Shown: in pieces, positions 1-7,770 of the stretch
Numbering within the stretch: the first letter of the stretch is position 1
Layout of the letters: every line of letters begins with the position of its first letter
Assembly (NCBI RefSeq): GCF_024397915.1
Contig: NZ_CP073347.1
Coordinates: forward strand, 3,658,001 to 3,722,000
Reading direction: 5' to 3'
Length of the DNA stretch: 64,000 nucleotides
DNA from: Marinobacterium rhizophilum
GTDB lineage: Bacteria > Pseudomonadota > Gammaproteobacteria > Pseudomonadales > Balneatricaceae
Made by a program: the position numbers and the translations under genes
The notes under the pieces: model-generated
What the model was told of the DNA's origin: nothing
What the model saw: only the letters and a program-made list of their open reading frames with translations
The model's database searches: none

Positions 1-1
1 G

Positions 2-370
2 GAGCAGTTCAATGATCGCCAGAGCGGTGCGCGGGTCAGTTTTCAGGCCGAGGGCAGGCTGTTTGGCCAGCAGCACGACCAGCAGGCCTGCCTGACCCGG
101 ACGCTGGAAAACTTCAACGGTTGCACCGGGTTCGACTGCACCCTGCAGCACGATTACTACCTCAAGGCCTGCCTGGCCGAAGCGGCACCCACCCCGGGTT
201 TCTGCGACGGGGTACCGGCCTACCGGCTCAAACCCACCGAGGACGACAAGGCCTGGGCCAAGTACGCCTGCTGGGATGGCAATATCCGGGGCGACGGCTG
301 TCGCCTGTTGATGCGCCAGCAGCAATATGAGTGCAGTGGCGGCGTGGCCGCTGATGCGCTGGCGCAGTAA
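2..370 (+). CDS. C-terminal part of a cysteine-rich protein of unknown function (5' truncated by window edge)
   Basis: An open frame runs in from the left edge without a start and ends at TAA 368-370, giving 122 residues. It contains eight cysteines spread along the chain (in ACLTR, NGCTG, DCTL, KACLA, FCDG, YACWD, GCRLL and ECSGG contexts). Even spacing of this kind is typical of a disulfide-bonded protein exported to the periplasm or cell surface. The N-terminus, where a signal peptide or lipobox would sit, is outside the window. I do not recognise the family. It is not overlapped by a better frame, and the next gene converges on it with 9 bases between. Confidence 0.55.
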   Translation, partial: EQFNDRQSGARVSFQAEGRLFGQQHDQQACLTRTLENFNGCTGFDCTLQHDYYLKACLAEAAPTPGFCDGVPAYRLKPTEDDKAWAKYACWDGNIRGDGCRLLMRQQQYECSGGVAADALAQ

Positions 371-379
371 CGGCGGCTT

Positions 380-1318
380 TCAGATCGTCAGCACCAGCTT
401 GCCGCGCACGTGCCCACCGGCGCTCTGCTGGTGGGCGCTGCGTGCTTCAGCCAGCGGCACTTCGGCCGCCAGGGTCAGCTTCAGGCTGCCCTGGGCATAG
501 CGCTTGGCCAGTTCCGCCAGCTGGGCACCATTGGGTTCCACCCGGATGCCGCAGGCCTGAACACCGGCCGCTTCGGCGGCGCGTACCACGGCATCGGTGG
601 TGACCGATGGCAGTGTGACCAGGCGCCCGCCCGGTTTCAGGCACGCCAGCGCATGGATGCCAACATCCCCGCCCATGCCATCAAGCACCAGATCCATATC
701 CTGCGCCACGGTGCTGAGGTCCTCTGTCTGGTAATCGATCACCGCATCGCAGCCCAGGGACTTGAGATAGGCGTGATTCGCCGCCGAAGCGGAGCCCGTC
801 ACCTGGGCGCCGGCCGCTTTGGCCAGCTGTACCGCAAGGTGCCCCACACCGCCGGCAGCGGCCAGTACCAGCACGCGCTGTCCGGCACCGAGCTGGCCCT
901 TGTCGAACAGTGCCTGCCAGGCGGTCAGCCCGGCAAGGCCAAGCCCCGCCCCTTCACTGAACGGCATTTGCTGCGGCTTGAGGGCGATCTGGCTGGCCGG
1001 CGCCGCCAGGTGCTCGGCATAGCAGCCGGCCGCCTGTGGAAAGCGGATAAAGCCAAAAACCTCGTCACCGGGCTTGAAGTCTTCCACCGCCGCACCAACC
1101 AGCTCCACCACGCCGGCAAACTCCCAGCCCGGTACGAAAGGCAGCTTGCCGATAAAGGAGGCCGCACCGCCGCCACTGCAGGTTTTCCAGTCGATCGGAT
1201 TAACGCCGGCGGCCTTGTTGCGCACCAGCACTTCGTCGTCGCGAAGGGTGGGGGTTGGCACTTCCTCATAGCTGAGGGCATCGGGGCCGCCAAAGGCGTG
1301 AATGCGGATCGCTTTCAT
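380..1318 (-). CDS. Zinc-independent MDR-family NAD(P)H oxidoreductase (quinone reductase-like)
   Basis: The 312-residue product starts MKAIRIHAFGGPD, the usual opening of NADP-dependent medium-chain dehydrogenase/reductase (quinone oxidoreductase-like) proteins. An N-terminal GroES-like half (about 1-125) carries NKAAGVNPIDWK and a PGWEFAGVV motif. The Rossmann half contains AAAGGVGHLAVQLAKAAGA, the nucleotide-binding glycine motif. No catalytic or structural zinc cysteine cluster is visible, so it is probably an NADPH-dependent enone or quinone reductase. The ATG at 1318 is preferred to upstream in-frame starts because AGGAG lies 8 bases before it and the family begins here. The substrate cannot be assigned. 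Confidence 0.85.
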   Translation of the reverse strand: MKAIRIHAFGGPDALSYEEVPTPTLRDDEVLVRNKAAGVNPIDWKTCSGGGAASFIGKLPFVPGWEFAGVVELVGAAVEDFKPGDEVFGFIRFPQAAGCYAEHLAAPASQIALKPQQMPFSEGAGLGLAGLTAWQALFDKGQLGAGQRVLVLAAAGGVGHLAVQLAKAAGAQVTGSASAANHAYLKSLGCDAVIDYQTEDLSTVAQDMDLVLDGMGGDVGIHALACLKPGGRLVTLPSVTTDAVVRAAEAAGVQACGIRVEPNGAQLAELAKRYAQGSLKLTLAAEVPLAEARSAHQQSAGGHVRGKLVLTI

Positions 1319-1423
1319 GCAAGTCTCCTGCTGGACAGGGCCGGGTTGCGGCGAAAGTGCTAGCCGGCAACTGCAGCTCTTGAGGTTTGAATTTGTTAGG
1401 CTTGGTCTCTCTGGAGGCTGCTG

Positions 1424-1466
1424 GTCAGCCTGTCGGACTTGGCCGCAGTAAGCCCGACAGGCTGAC
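1424..1466. repeat. 13-bp perfect inverted repeat between divergent genes
   Basis: GTCAGCCTGTCGG at 1424-1436 is exactly mirrored by CCGACAGGCTGAC at 1454-1466, leaving a 17-base centre. It sits between the divergent MDR oxidoreductase and the small membrane protein gene. Nothing T-rich follows, so it is more likely an operator or mRNA hairpin than a terminator. Function is inferred from position only. Confidence 0.5.
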
Positions 1467-1505
1467 AGGCCTGCAACCCCGTAACCGCTATCAGGTAGCA
1501 AGAGT

Positions 1506-1733
1506 ATGGTGTATTTGGGAATTTTGGAACAACTGCTGTTCTGGGGAGGCGTCATCCTGTTTCTGGTGTCGCTGGGGCTTTACGGTCTGCGCACCCGGGA
1601 TTACCGCTCGCTGCTGATGTTCTGGCAGCCAAGCATTGCCTTTAATGCCAGCGAAAACCGCATCAACCGCATTGCGCTGCTGATGATGATCGTGGCGGTG
1701 GTGCTGAAGGCCTACCTGTTTTATATCAGCTGA
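1506..1733 (+). CDS. Small integral membrane protein, unknown function
   Basis: This 75-residue protein starts MVYLGILEQLLFWGG. It has two strongly hydrophobic segments at about residues 5-25 and 53-73, separated by a short polar linker containing YRSLLMFWQPS and NRIN. It has no signal peptidase site and is probably a two-span inner membrane protein. It lies just upstream of cysZ on the same strand, but a perfect palindrome (1750-1767) separates them. I do not recognise the family. The ATG at 1506 is weakly preceded by AAGAG; a GTG one codon later is also possible. Confidence 0.6.
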   Translation: MVYLGILEQLLFWGGVILFLVSLGLYGLRTRDYRSLLMFWQPSIAFNASENRINRIALLMMIVAVVLKAYLFYIS

Positions 1734-1749
1734 TTCAACCTGAGCGGGT

Positions 1750-1767
1750 GCGGGAGCCGGCTCCCGC
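1750..1767. repeat. 18-bp GC-rich perfect palindrome between the small membrane protein gene and cysZ
   Basis: GCGGGAGCCGGCTCCCGC reads the same on both strands. It follows the stop of the upstream gene by 16 bases and is not followed by a T run. It could be a REP-like element or an mRNA 3' stabiliser. I did not see another copy of it in the window. Confidence 0.5.
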
Positions 1768-1800
1768 CATGTCTAAAAGTGTGAAAATCCAGGGTCTGTC

Positions 1801-2574
1801 ATGAAAGGAAATCCCGTTAGGGGCGCAGGTTATCTGCTGCGCGGCCTGCAAATGTTGCCTCACCCCTCCATCCGCAACTTCGTACTGATTCCGCTGCTGG
1901 TGAATGTGCTGCTGTTCAGCGGTGCCATCTGGCTGCTGATGAGTCAGTTTGACGGCTGGGTCGACTACCTGCTTACCCAGCTGCTGCCGGACTGGGAATG
2001 GTTGTCGTTCCTGCGTTATCTGCTGTGGCCGCTGCTCGCGCTGGTGGTACTGGTAGTGGTCTATTACAGCTTTACCCTGGTGGCCAACCTGATTGCGGCA
2101 CCCTTTAACGGCCTGCTGGCCGAGAAGGTCGAGAACAACCTGCGCGGTGTACGCACCGCTGATGAGGGCTGGCGGGGCGTGCTGGCGCTGGTGCCGCGCA
2201 CCCTGGCACGGGAGCTGGCCAAGATCGCCTACTACCTGCCACGGGTGCTGTTGCTGCTGGTACTGACCTTTGTGCCGGTGCTGGGTCTGATATCGCCGCT
2301 GCTGTGGTTCCTGTTCGGTGCCTGGATGATGTCGATCCAGTATTGTGACTATCCGATGGACAACAACAAGGTGAGCTTTGGCGAGATGAAGCTGTTGCTC
2401 AAGGAAAAGCGCCTGACGTCGGTTGGCTTTGGCGGCCTGATTCAGCTGGGCATGATGCTGCCGGTGCTGAACCTGATACTGATGCCCGCGGCCGTGGTGG
2501 GAGCGACCCTGTACTGGGTCGAGGAGCACGCGCCCTTGGTGGACGGTGCTGCACCCGAGCTGCGCCTGCGTTAA
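1801..2574 (+). CDS. cysZ: Sulfate transporter CysZ-type (EI24 domain) membrane protein
   Basis: The 257-residue protein opens MKGNPVRGAGYLLRG and contains the hydrophobic blocks expected for CysZ, the high-affinity sulfate uptake channel feeding cysteine biosynthesis. Conserved features visible are LLRGLQMLPHPSIRNFVLIPLLVN near the N-terminus, the NLIAAPFNGLLAEKVE segment after the second membrane block, and the WMMSIQYCDYPMDNN motif. Length matches the family (about 250). Its 3' end overlaps the phoR 3' end by four bases in convergent orientation. No other cys gene is near. Confidence 0.87.
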   Translation: MKGNPVRGAGYLLRGLQMLPHPSIRNFVLIPLLVNVLLFSGAIWLLMSQFDGWVDYLLTQLLPDWEWLSFLRYLLWPLLALVVLVVVYYSFTLVANLIAAPFNGLLAEKVENNLRGVRTADEGWRGVLALVPRTLARELAKIAYYLPRVLLLLVLTFVPVLGLISPLLWFLFGAWMMSIQYCDYPMDNNKVSFGEMKLLLKEKRLTSVGFGGLIQLGMMLPVLNLILMPAAVVGATLYWVEEHAPLVDGAAPELRLR

Positions 2575-3923
2575 TCGAGCCGCGCTTGATGGCATTGTGC
2601 GTCGGCGGCTTCGGCCGGGCGAGTGCCGCTGGTGCCGATCAGCATTTCTGGCGGGAAGTGGCAGCTGAAAGTGCTGCCCTGGCCGGGCTGACTATCGATG
2701 CTGAGACGGGCGCCGTGTCGCACCAGCACGTGCTTGACGATGGCCAGGCCAAGGCCTGTGCCACCGCTGGATGATGAGCGGCTCTCATCGACGCGGTAAA
2801 AACGTTCGGTCAGGCGCGGAATATGGATGGAGTCGATGCCGATGCCGTCGTCCGTGACCGAGAAGTGGCCGCCATGGGTGTCGGTCCACCAGCGCAGCGT
2901 TATTTTCCCCTGTGCCGGCGTGTAGCGCACGGCATTGAACACCAGGTTGGAAAAGGCGCTGTGCAGTTCCAGTTCCTGGCCCGCCAGATCAAGATCGCTG
3001 TCCAGCTGCAGGTTGATAACCTGGTTCTTTTCCTGGGTCTGGGTCAGTGCCCTGGCGTCCTGGTGGATCTGCTCCAGCATGGGGCGCAGCTGGATCTGGT
3101 GTTCATCGGCTATATGGTTGCTGGACTCCAGCCGGGACAGTAACAGAAGGTCATTGACCAGGCTTTCCATGCGCCGGGCCTGAGCCTGCATTTGCCCCAT
3201 GGCCCGGGCCAGCGGGCGCGGCAGGTCCTGGTCCAGGAAGGTTTCAACGTAGCCGCGAATGACCGTCAGGGGGGTGCGCAGCTCGTGGGACGCATTGGCG
3301 ACAAAGTCCTGTCGGGTCTGTTCCAGGCGTACCAGGCGGGTGATATCACGGGCGACCAGCAGGCGGTCACCTTCGCCGAAGACGGTGATCTGGTACTGCA
3401 GGTGCAGGTCGCTGTTGACCGGGCTTGGCAGCTCCAGCGGTTCGCTATACTGGCCCTTGCGGAAGTAGCGGATAAAGCGCGGATCACGTAGCAGGTTCAT
3501 CACCGGTTTGCCACGGTCCGAGACTGCCCTGAGCCCCAGCAGCTTGTCCGCCGAGCGGTTCCACCATTCCAGGTTGTTATTGCGATCGACAATAACGATG
3601 GCGTCCTGCAGGGCGGCGGAGGATTGCTGAAAACGGCGGATGATGGCCTGCAGACTCTGTTCGCGGCTGCGGTCTGTTTTTTGCGTGCGTGCGAGTTCAT
3701 CCAGCAGCTCGCCCCAGTGACCGTCGGCCTCGGGGGGGGCGCTGTCATCATTGGCCTGCAACCAGGCTTGCAGTTTATGAAACTGGCGAATCTGGTAATA
3801 CCCCCAGCCCAGCAGGCCCAGCACGGCGCCCCAGGCGGGAAGTCCGAACAGCAGGCCGGCGGCGGCTCCGGCCAGCGCACTCAGGCAGAGGCTGACGAAC
3901 ATTGCGTGCTGGGTATTCTGCAT
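2571..3923 (-). CDS. phoR: Phosphate regulon sensor histidine kinase PhoR
   Basis: The 450-residue kinase has an N-terminal pair of hydrophobic segments (about 8-45) anchoring it in the inner membrane, a PAS domain (about 95-190, starting with DAIVIVDRNNNLEWWN) and a HisKA domain. The phospho-acceptor is His213 in ANASHELRTPLT. The ATPase domain shows the N box (FNAVRYTP), the G1 box (DDGIGID) and the G2 box (GGTGLGLAIVKHVL). It phosphorylates PhoB when phosphate is scarce and receives signals through PstSCAB-PhoU. It lies 31 bases downstream of phoB and is surely cotranscribed from the phoB Pho-box promoter. Confidence 0.96.
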   Translation of the reverse strand: MQNTQHAMFVSLCLSALAGAAAGLLFGLPAWGAVLGLLGWGYYQIRQFHKLQAWLQANDDSAPPEADGHWGELLDELARTQKTDRSREQSLQAIIRRFQQSSAALQDAIVIVDRNNNLEWWNRSADKLLGLRAVSDRGKPVMNLLRDPRFIRYFRKGQYSEPLELPSPVNSDLHLQYQITVFGEGDRLLVARDITRLVRLEQTRQDFVANASHELRTPLTVIRGYVETFLDQDLPRPLARAMGQMQAQARRMESLVNDLLLLSRLESSNHIADEHQIQLRPMLEQIHQDARALTQTQEKNQVINLQLDSDLDLAGQELELHSAFSNLVFNAVRYTPAQGKITLRWWTDTHGGHFSVTDDGIGIDSIHIPRLTERFYRVDESRSSSSGGTGLGLAIVKHVLVRHGARLSIDSQPGQGSTFSCHFPPEMLIGTSGTRPAEAADAQCHQARLD

Positions 3924-3954
3924 AGTCGTCGGGGTCCCGTTGTCAGAGAGCGCA

Positions 3955-4650
3955 TTATGCCACCTGGGAAGAGAAGCGGTAACCGGTGCCGCGCACGGTT
4001 TGCACCAGGTAGTCGTGGCGCTCGCCCAGGGCCTTTCTCAGGCGCCGGATATGGACATCGACGGTGCGCTCCTCGACGTAGACATTGCCGCCCCAGACCA
4101 TGTCCAGCAGCTGGCTGCGGGAATAGGCGCGATCCTGGTGAGTCATGAAGAACTGCAGCAGGCGGAACTCCGTGGGCCCCAGCTCCACCGGCTTGTCGTC
4201 GGAGGTAACGCGGTGCGAGATCGGGTCCAGCATCAGGCCGTCGACGCTGACCGGCTCCTCGACACCCTTGGGGGTCGTGCGGCGCAAGACGGTTTTCAGT
4301 CGTGCGACCAGCTCGCGGGGCGAGAAGGGTTTGGTGATGTAGTCATCCACGCCGGACTCCAGTCCCTTCACCTTGCTGTCTTCCTCGCCCTTGGCGGTGA
4401 GCATGATGATGGGGATTTCTGCCGTGAGTGCATCCTTGCGCAGCCTGCGAGCAAACTCGATGCCGGTCATGCCGGGCATCATCCAGTCCAGCAACACCAG
4501 ATCCGGTGGGCTGTCCACGACCAGCTCGTGGGCATCGCGGGCGTTATCAGCTTCCAGGCACTCGTAGCCGGCCATTTCCAGCGCCACCGCGATCATCTCG
4601 CGGATCGGCGCTTCGTCGTCGACAATCAGTACACGTTTTGCTGCAGACAT
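3955..4650 (-). CDS. phoB: Phosphate regulon response regulator PhoB
   Basis: This is a 231-residue OmpR-family regulator. The receiver domain has the acidic pair D11-D12 and the phosphorylated Asp55 in LVLLDWMMPG; the switch Lys is in TKPFSPREL. The C-terminal winged helix contains LGPTEFRLLQFFM and the recognition region ERTVDVHIRRLRKALG, both near identical to known PhoB. It binds Pho boxes as tandem dimers and activates transcription. It precedes phoR in one operon and is preceded by its own Pho box (4704-4721), implying autoactivation. Confidence 0.97.
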   Translation of the reverse strand: MSAAKRVLIVDDEAPIREMIAVALEMAGYECLEADNARDAHELVVDSPPDLVLLDWMMPGMTGIEFARRLRKDALTAEIPIIMLTAKGEEDSKVKGLESGVDDYITKPFSPRELVARLKTVLRRTTPKGVEEPVSVDGLMLDPISHRVTSDDKPVELGPTEFRLLQFFMTHQDRAYSRSQLLDMVWGGNVYVEERTVDVHIRRLRKALGERHDYLVQTVRGTGYRFSSQVA

Positions 4651-4686
4651 GGGTCCTGCCTCTTTTACGTAGCAATTAAGACGACA

Positions 4687-4721
4687 ACATTACAAACGCA
4701 AATTATGACAGAGATGTGACG
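4687..4721 (-). promoter_or_regulatory. Pho box and -10 element upstream of phoB
   Basis: On the minus strand CGTCACA, four bases, TGTCATA (4704-4721) form two 7-bp direct repeats at 11-bp spacing, which is the Pho box pattern replacing a -35. Eleven bases downstream lies TAATGT (4687-4692), a usable -10. The spacing is right for PhoB-activated sigma-70 transcription of phoB-phoR. Confidence 0.8.
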
Positions 4722-4772
4722 GTGGCTGTAATCCGCGCTAATCCGTCGGTTTTTCGGGGCAAAAAGCGCCGA

Positions 4773-5666
4773 TCAGGCGCCAGTGCCCAAAAGGTAGTCG
4801 GCGGCAAGGCCCAGAAAGATCACCAGCCCGGCATAGTGATTGTTGAGGAAGGCGCGAAAGCAGGCGTCGCGCATCCGCTCGCGGGCCAGCCATGCCTGAT
4901 AGACAAAGAAACCGGCGGCGGCGGCCAGGCCTGCAAAGTACCAGCCGCCCAGGCCCAGGTTTCTGCCCACCAGGCACAGGCACAGCAATGACAGTGCCTG
5001 CAGCAGGCCAATGATCAGGCGGTCGGCATCGCCGAACAGTATGGCGGTGGACTTGACGCCTATCTTGAGGTCGTCATCCCGGTCCACCATGGCGTAGTAA
5101 GTGTCATAGGCCACGGTCCAGAGCACGTTGGCCAGGAACAGCAGCCAGGCATTGGGCACCAGGTCGGCCTCCAGCGCCGTAAAGGCCATGGGAATGGCCC
5201 AGGAAAAGGCGGCACCGAGCACCAGCTGGGGCAAGTGCGTGTAGCGTTTCATGAAGGGGTAGCAACAGGCCAGCAGCAGGCCGCCGAAAGACATCAGCAC
5301 CGTGGTGGTGTTGGTGTACAGCACCAGCATGAAGGCCAGCAGCATGAGCACGGCGAACAGGTACAGAGCCTCCCGGTTGCTGACCCGACCGGAGGGTAGT
5401 GGGCGGGCGGCGGTGCGTTTGACATGGCCATCAACCTTGCGATCGGCGAAGTCATTGATCACGCAGCCGGCGGCGCGGGTCAGGAACACGCCGGCGCTGA
5501 AGATCAGCAGGATATCCAGTGGCGGCACGCCGTCTGCGGCTATCCAAAGGGCCCAGAAGGTTGGCCACAGCAGCAGGTAGATGCCAATGGGCTTGTTGAC
5601 CCGGGATAGCTGGACATAGGCGTCCAGGCGGTCGCGCAGGCAGTGATATGCGGTTTGTTGGTGCAT
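4773..5666 (-). CDS. ubiA: 4-hydroxybenzoate polyprenyltransferase UbiA
   Basis: This 297-residue polytopic membrane enzyme attaches the polyprenyl tail to 4-hydroxybenzoate in ubiquinone synthesis. Both aspartate-rich prenyl-diphosphate/Mg sites are present: NDFADRKVD in the first and DTYYAMVDRDDD in the second. The opening VNKPIGIYLLLWPTFWALW is typical of UbiA. It follows ubiC by six bases on the same strand, so substrate maker (UbiC) and user (UbiA) are coexpressed. Confidence 0.96.
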   Translation of the reverse strand: MHQQTAYHCLRDRLDAYVQLSRVNKPIGIYLLLWPTFWALWIAADGVPPLDILLIFSAGVFLTRAAGCVINDFADRKVDGHVKRTAARPLPSGRVSNREALYLFAVLMLLAFMLVLYTNTTTVLMSFGGLLLACCYPFMKRYTHLPQLVLGAAFSWAIPMAFTALEADLVPNAWLLFLANVLWTVAYDTYYAMVDRDDDLKIGVKSTAILFGDADRLIIGLLQALSLLCLCLVGRNLGLGGWYFAGLAAAAGFFVYQAWLARERMRDACFRAFLNNHYAGLVIFLGLAADYLLGTGA

Positions 5667-5672
5667 GGGCGA

Positions 5673-6236
5673 TTATCCGTTGTTGCCCCGGTACAGGGGG
5701 TATTCTACGTGCTGAAGCGGCGGCAAAAAAACTTCACAGACCAGCAGGGGCTTGCCGGCCAGCCGAAACACCGACCGGCGGGCCCAGAGTGGCGCAGTGC
5801 CAGGCAGGCGCAGCTGACCGATCTGCAGCGGTTCGCGCTGCATCGTCGGGTCGCTGAACAGCAGGGACCCCAGGGAACGGCTGCCCACGCCCTTGAGCTG
5901 GCGTTGCGGGCCGGACAGCGTACCGACGGGAAAGACAGAACGGGCATAGACCCAGGGCTCCCCCTGGCCCAGTAGCTCCACTTCGCGGATCAGGGCCAGG
6001 CGCCTGGGTGGCAGGCCCAGGGTGCGGGCTTCGGAGCGGGTAGGCCGTGCATAGCGCAGGCGCAGCAGTCGCACGCCGAACTGGCCATGGCTGGCCTTTA
6101 TCAGCCGTTGTGTCAGGCTGCCTTTGTCCTGCAGCCAGTGCCGCCAGGGCTGTGGCGCCGCCTGCCGGGATGGTCGCCTGAAGGCGCGCCAGCGGGTCGG
6201 GAATTGGTTGCGGGTCAGGGCTTGAGCAGGTGTCAC
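5673..6236 (-). CDS. ubiC: Chorismate--pyruvate lyase UbiC
   Basis: The 187-residue soluble enzyme converts chorismate to 4-hydroxybenzoate and pyruvate, the first committed step of ubiquinone synthesis. It shows the family features: a WRHWLQDKGSLTQRLI block in the N-terminal third, an REVELLGQGEPWVYARSV core strand motif, and LGSLLFSDP in the C-terminal half. The size agrees with E. coli UbiC (165) plus a longer N-terminus. It is the first gene of a ubiC-ubiA pair. The divergent DUF1415 gene begins 106 bases away. Confidence 0.92.
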   Translation of the reverse strand: MTPAQALTRNQFPTRWRAFRRPSRQAAPQPWRHWLQDKGSLTQRLIKASHGQFGVRLLRLRYARPTRSEARTLGLPPRRLALIREVELLGQGEPWVYARSVFPVGTLSGPQRQLKGVGSRSLGSLLFSDPTMQREPLQIGQLRLPGTAPLWARRSVFRLAGKPLLVCEVFLPPLQHVEYPLYRGNNG

Positions 6237-6342
6237 GGCAGGGGTCCGGGCCAGGAAAGGGGCCTATCTTAGCACTCGGGCGGCAGGGCTCAAGCCGTGT
6301 GAGCTATGCACTGTTTGCGCCGGGCTGTGGTAGCATCGCGCG

Positions 6343-6918
6343 ATGAACGAAAAGACGACAGAGTTTGATATCGAGCAGGTGTGCCGGCTGACCCGGCGCT
6401 GGGTTGAAGTCATGGTGGTGGGCGAGAACCTGTGCCCCTTTGCCGCCTCTGTGCTCAAGCGCGACCAGATCCGCTTTGCGGTGTCCCAGGCGCAGGATGG
6501 CGCAGGGGTGGCCCGGGACTTTCTGGCGGAACTGGCACTGATCCAGCAGACGCCGGAAGACGATATCGCCACGACCCTGCTGATCGTGCCCGCAGCACTG
6601 GGAGATTTTTACGACTACCTGGATGCGCTGGCGCAGTGCGAGGAACTGATCACCGACGCGGGCCTGGAGGGCGTGTTCCAGCTGGCCAGCTTTCACCCGA
6701 ACTATCGCTTTGGCGGTGTACCACCGGACGATATCAGTCACTGGACCAACCGCTCGCCCTACCCGATGTTTCACCTGCTGCGTGAAGGCCAGATGAGCCG
6801 GGTACTGGCACACTATCCCGATCCCGATGCCATCCCCGAACGCAATATCGAGCACCTGCGGGCGCTGGGCCGCGAGGGCCTGATCGCCCGCTTCCCCCCG
6901 TTCGCCGACTACTGCTGA
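6343..6918 (+). CDS. DUF1415 family protein
   Basis: The 191-residue protein contains the blocks typical of DUF1415: WVEVMVVGENLCPFA near residues 20-34, a central DDIATTLLIVPAALGDFYDYLD segment, and FHPNYRFGG followed by NRSPYPMFHLLRE. It is predicted soluble, with no signal peptide or membrane segment. The conserved CPF cysteine and HPNYRF motif suggest an enzymatic or metal-binding role, but the function is unknown to me. It stands alone between divergent ubiC and convergent phoU. Confidence 0.85.
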   Translation: MNEKTTEFDIEQVCRLTRRWVEVMVVGENLCPFAASVLKRDQIRFAVSQAQDGAGVARDFLAELALIQQTPEDDIATTLLIVPAALGDFYDYLDALAQCEELITDAGLEGVFQLASFHPNYRFGGVPPDDISHWTNRSPYPMFHLLREGQMSRVLAHYPDPDAIPERNIEHLRALGREGLIARFPPFADYC

Positions 6919-6921
6919 GCT

Positions 6922-6953
6922 GCGCTGCCGCGGCGTACGCGCCGCCGCAGCGC
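6922..6953. terminator. GC-rich hairpin between convergent genes
   Basis: GCGCTGCCGCGGCG and CGCCGCCGCAGCGC form a long GC stem around a short loop, positioned between the stop codons of the DUF1415 gene and phoU. No T run follows on either strand, so termination would need Rho or the hairpin may only protect 3' ends. Confidence 0.45.
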
Positions 6954-6960
6954 TATCGAC

Positions 6961-7713
6961 TCAGGCGTCGTCGTCTTCGTCCTGGGAATCGGTTTCTTCA
7001 CGCACGGTACGGTGCATTTCCTGCAGGCTCTGGTGACGCACGTCCGTGCCGCTGACCAGGTACACCAGGTGCTCGGCCAGGTTGCAGACGTGATCGCCGA
7101 TACGCTCGAGCGAACGCAGTACCCAGATCACATTCAGGACGCTGCTGATCGAGCGCGGGTCTTCCATCATGTAAGTGGCCAGTGAGCGCATGGCGGAGCG
7201 GTATTCCTGGTCCACGGCCTTGTCCTGCTTGGCGACCTGGTATGCCAGGTTGATATCGCTGCGGGCGAAGGCGGTGAGGACATCACGTACCATGATGCGC
7301 ACCAGGCTGCCGATATGGCGAATTTCCTGGTAGCCGCGGGGCGACTCGCCGCCCTTGACCAGCTCCATGGCCTGGCGCGAGATGCGGGTCGCTTCGTCGC
7401 CGATGCGCTCCAGGTCTACCACGGCGCGGGAGATCGACATGATCATGCGCAGGTCGCTGGCAGCGGGCTGACGGCGGGCGATGATGCGGGTGCAGTGCTC
7501 GTCGATCATCAGCTCCATGTCGTTGGTCTGCTTGTCGCCGCGCAGTGAGCGCTCGGCCAGATCGCTGTCGCCGTTCAGCAGGGCTTCGATGCTGTCCTGC
7601 ACCTGGCGCTCCACCAGGCCGCCCATGGTAAGCAGTTCGGTACGGATCTGTTCGAGATCCTGGTTGAACTGCTGGGAAATGTGCGTGCTGTAGCCGTCTT
7701 TTTCATATTCCAC
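6961..7713 (-). CDS. phoU: Phosphate signalling protein PhoU
   Basis: The 250-residue, all-helical cytoplasmic protein has two PhoU repeats. Each carries the metal-binding E/DxxxD signature: one in NDMELMIDEHCTRIIARRQPAASDLRMIM and the second in SISSVLNVIWVLRSLERIGDHVCNLAEH. It connects the PstSCAB transporter to PhoR and represses the Pho response when phosphate is plentiful. It is the last gene of pstS-pstC-pstA-pstB-phoU, 57 bases after pstB. The C-terminus is acidic (DSQDEDDDA). Confidence 0.96.
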   Translation of the reverse strand: MEYEKDGYSTHISQQFNQDLEQIRTELLTMGGLVERQVQDSIEALLNGDSDLAERSLRGDKQTNDMELMIDEHCTRIIARRQPAASDLRMIMSISRAVVDLERIGDEATRISRQAMELVKGGESPRGYQEIRHIGSLVRIMVRDVLTAFARSDINLAYQVAKQDKAVDQEYRSAMRSLATYMMEDPRSISSVLNVIWVLRSLERIGDHVCNLAEHLVYLVSGTDVRHQSLQEMHRTVREETDSQDEDDDA

Positions 7714-7770
7714 GGTGTCTGTCTCCGTAGCGGTTGTTCGGGTTATCGCATCGTTGCAGGGGCAACAGCA

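Noticed and set aside
1319..1555. N-terminal extension of the MDR oxidoreductase
   Set aside because: Begins with a Cys/Ser-rich stretch unlike the family and lacks a ribosome site; the ATG at 1318 has a good one.
1735..2595. 286-codon minus-strand frame over cysZ, very rich in Gln and His
   Set aside because: Composition is the complement of hydrophobic CysZ codons; CysZ matches a known family.
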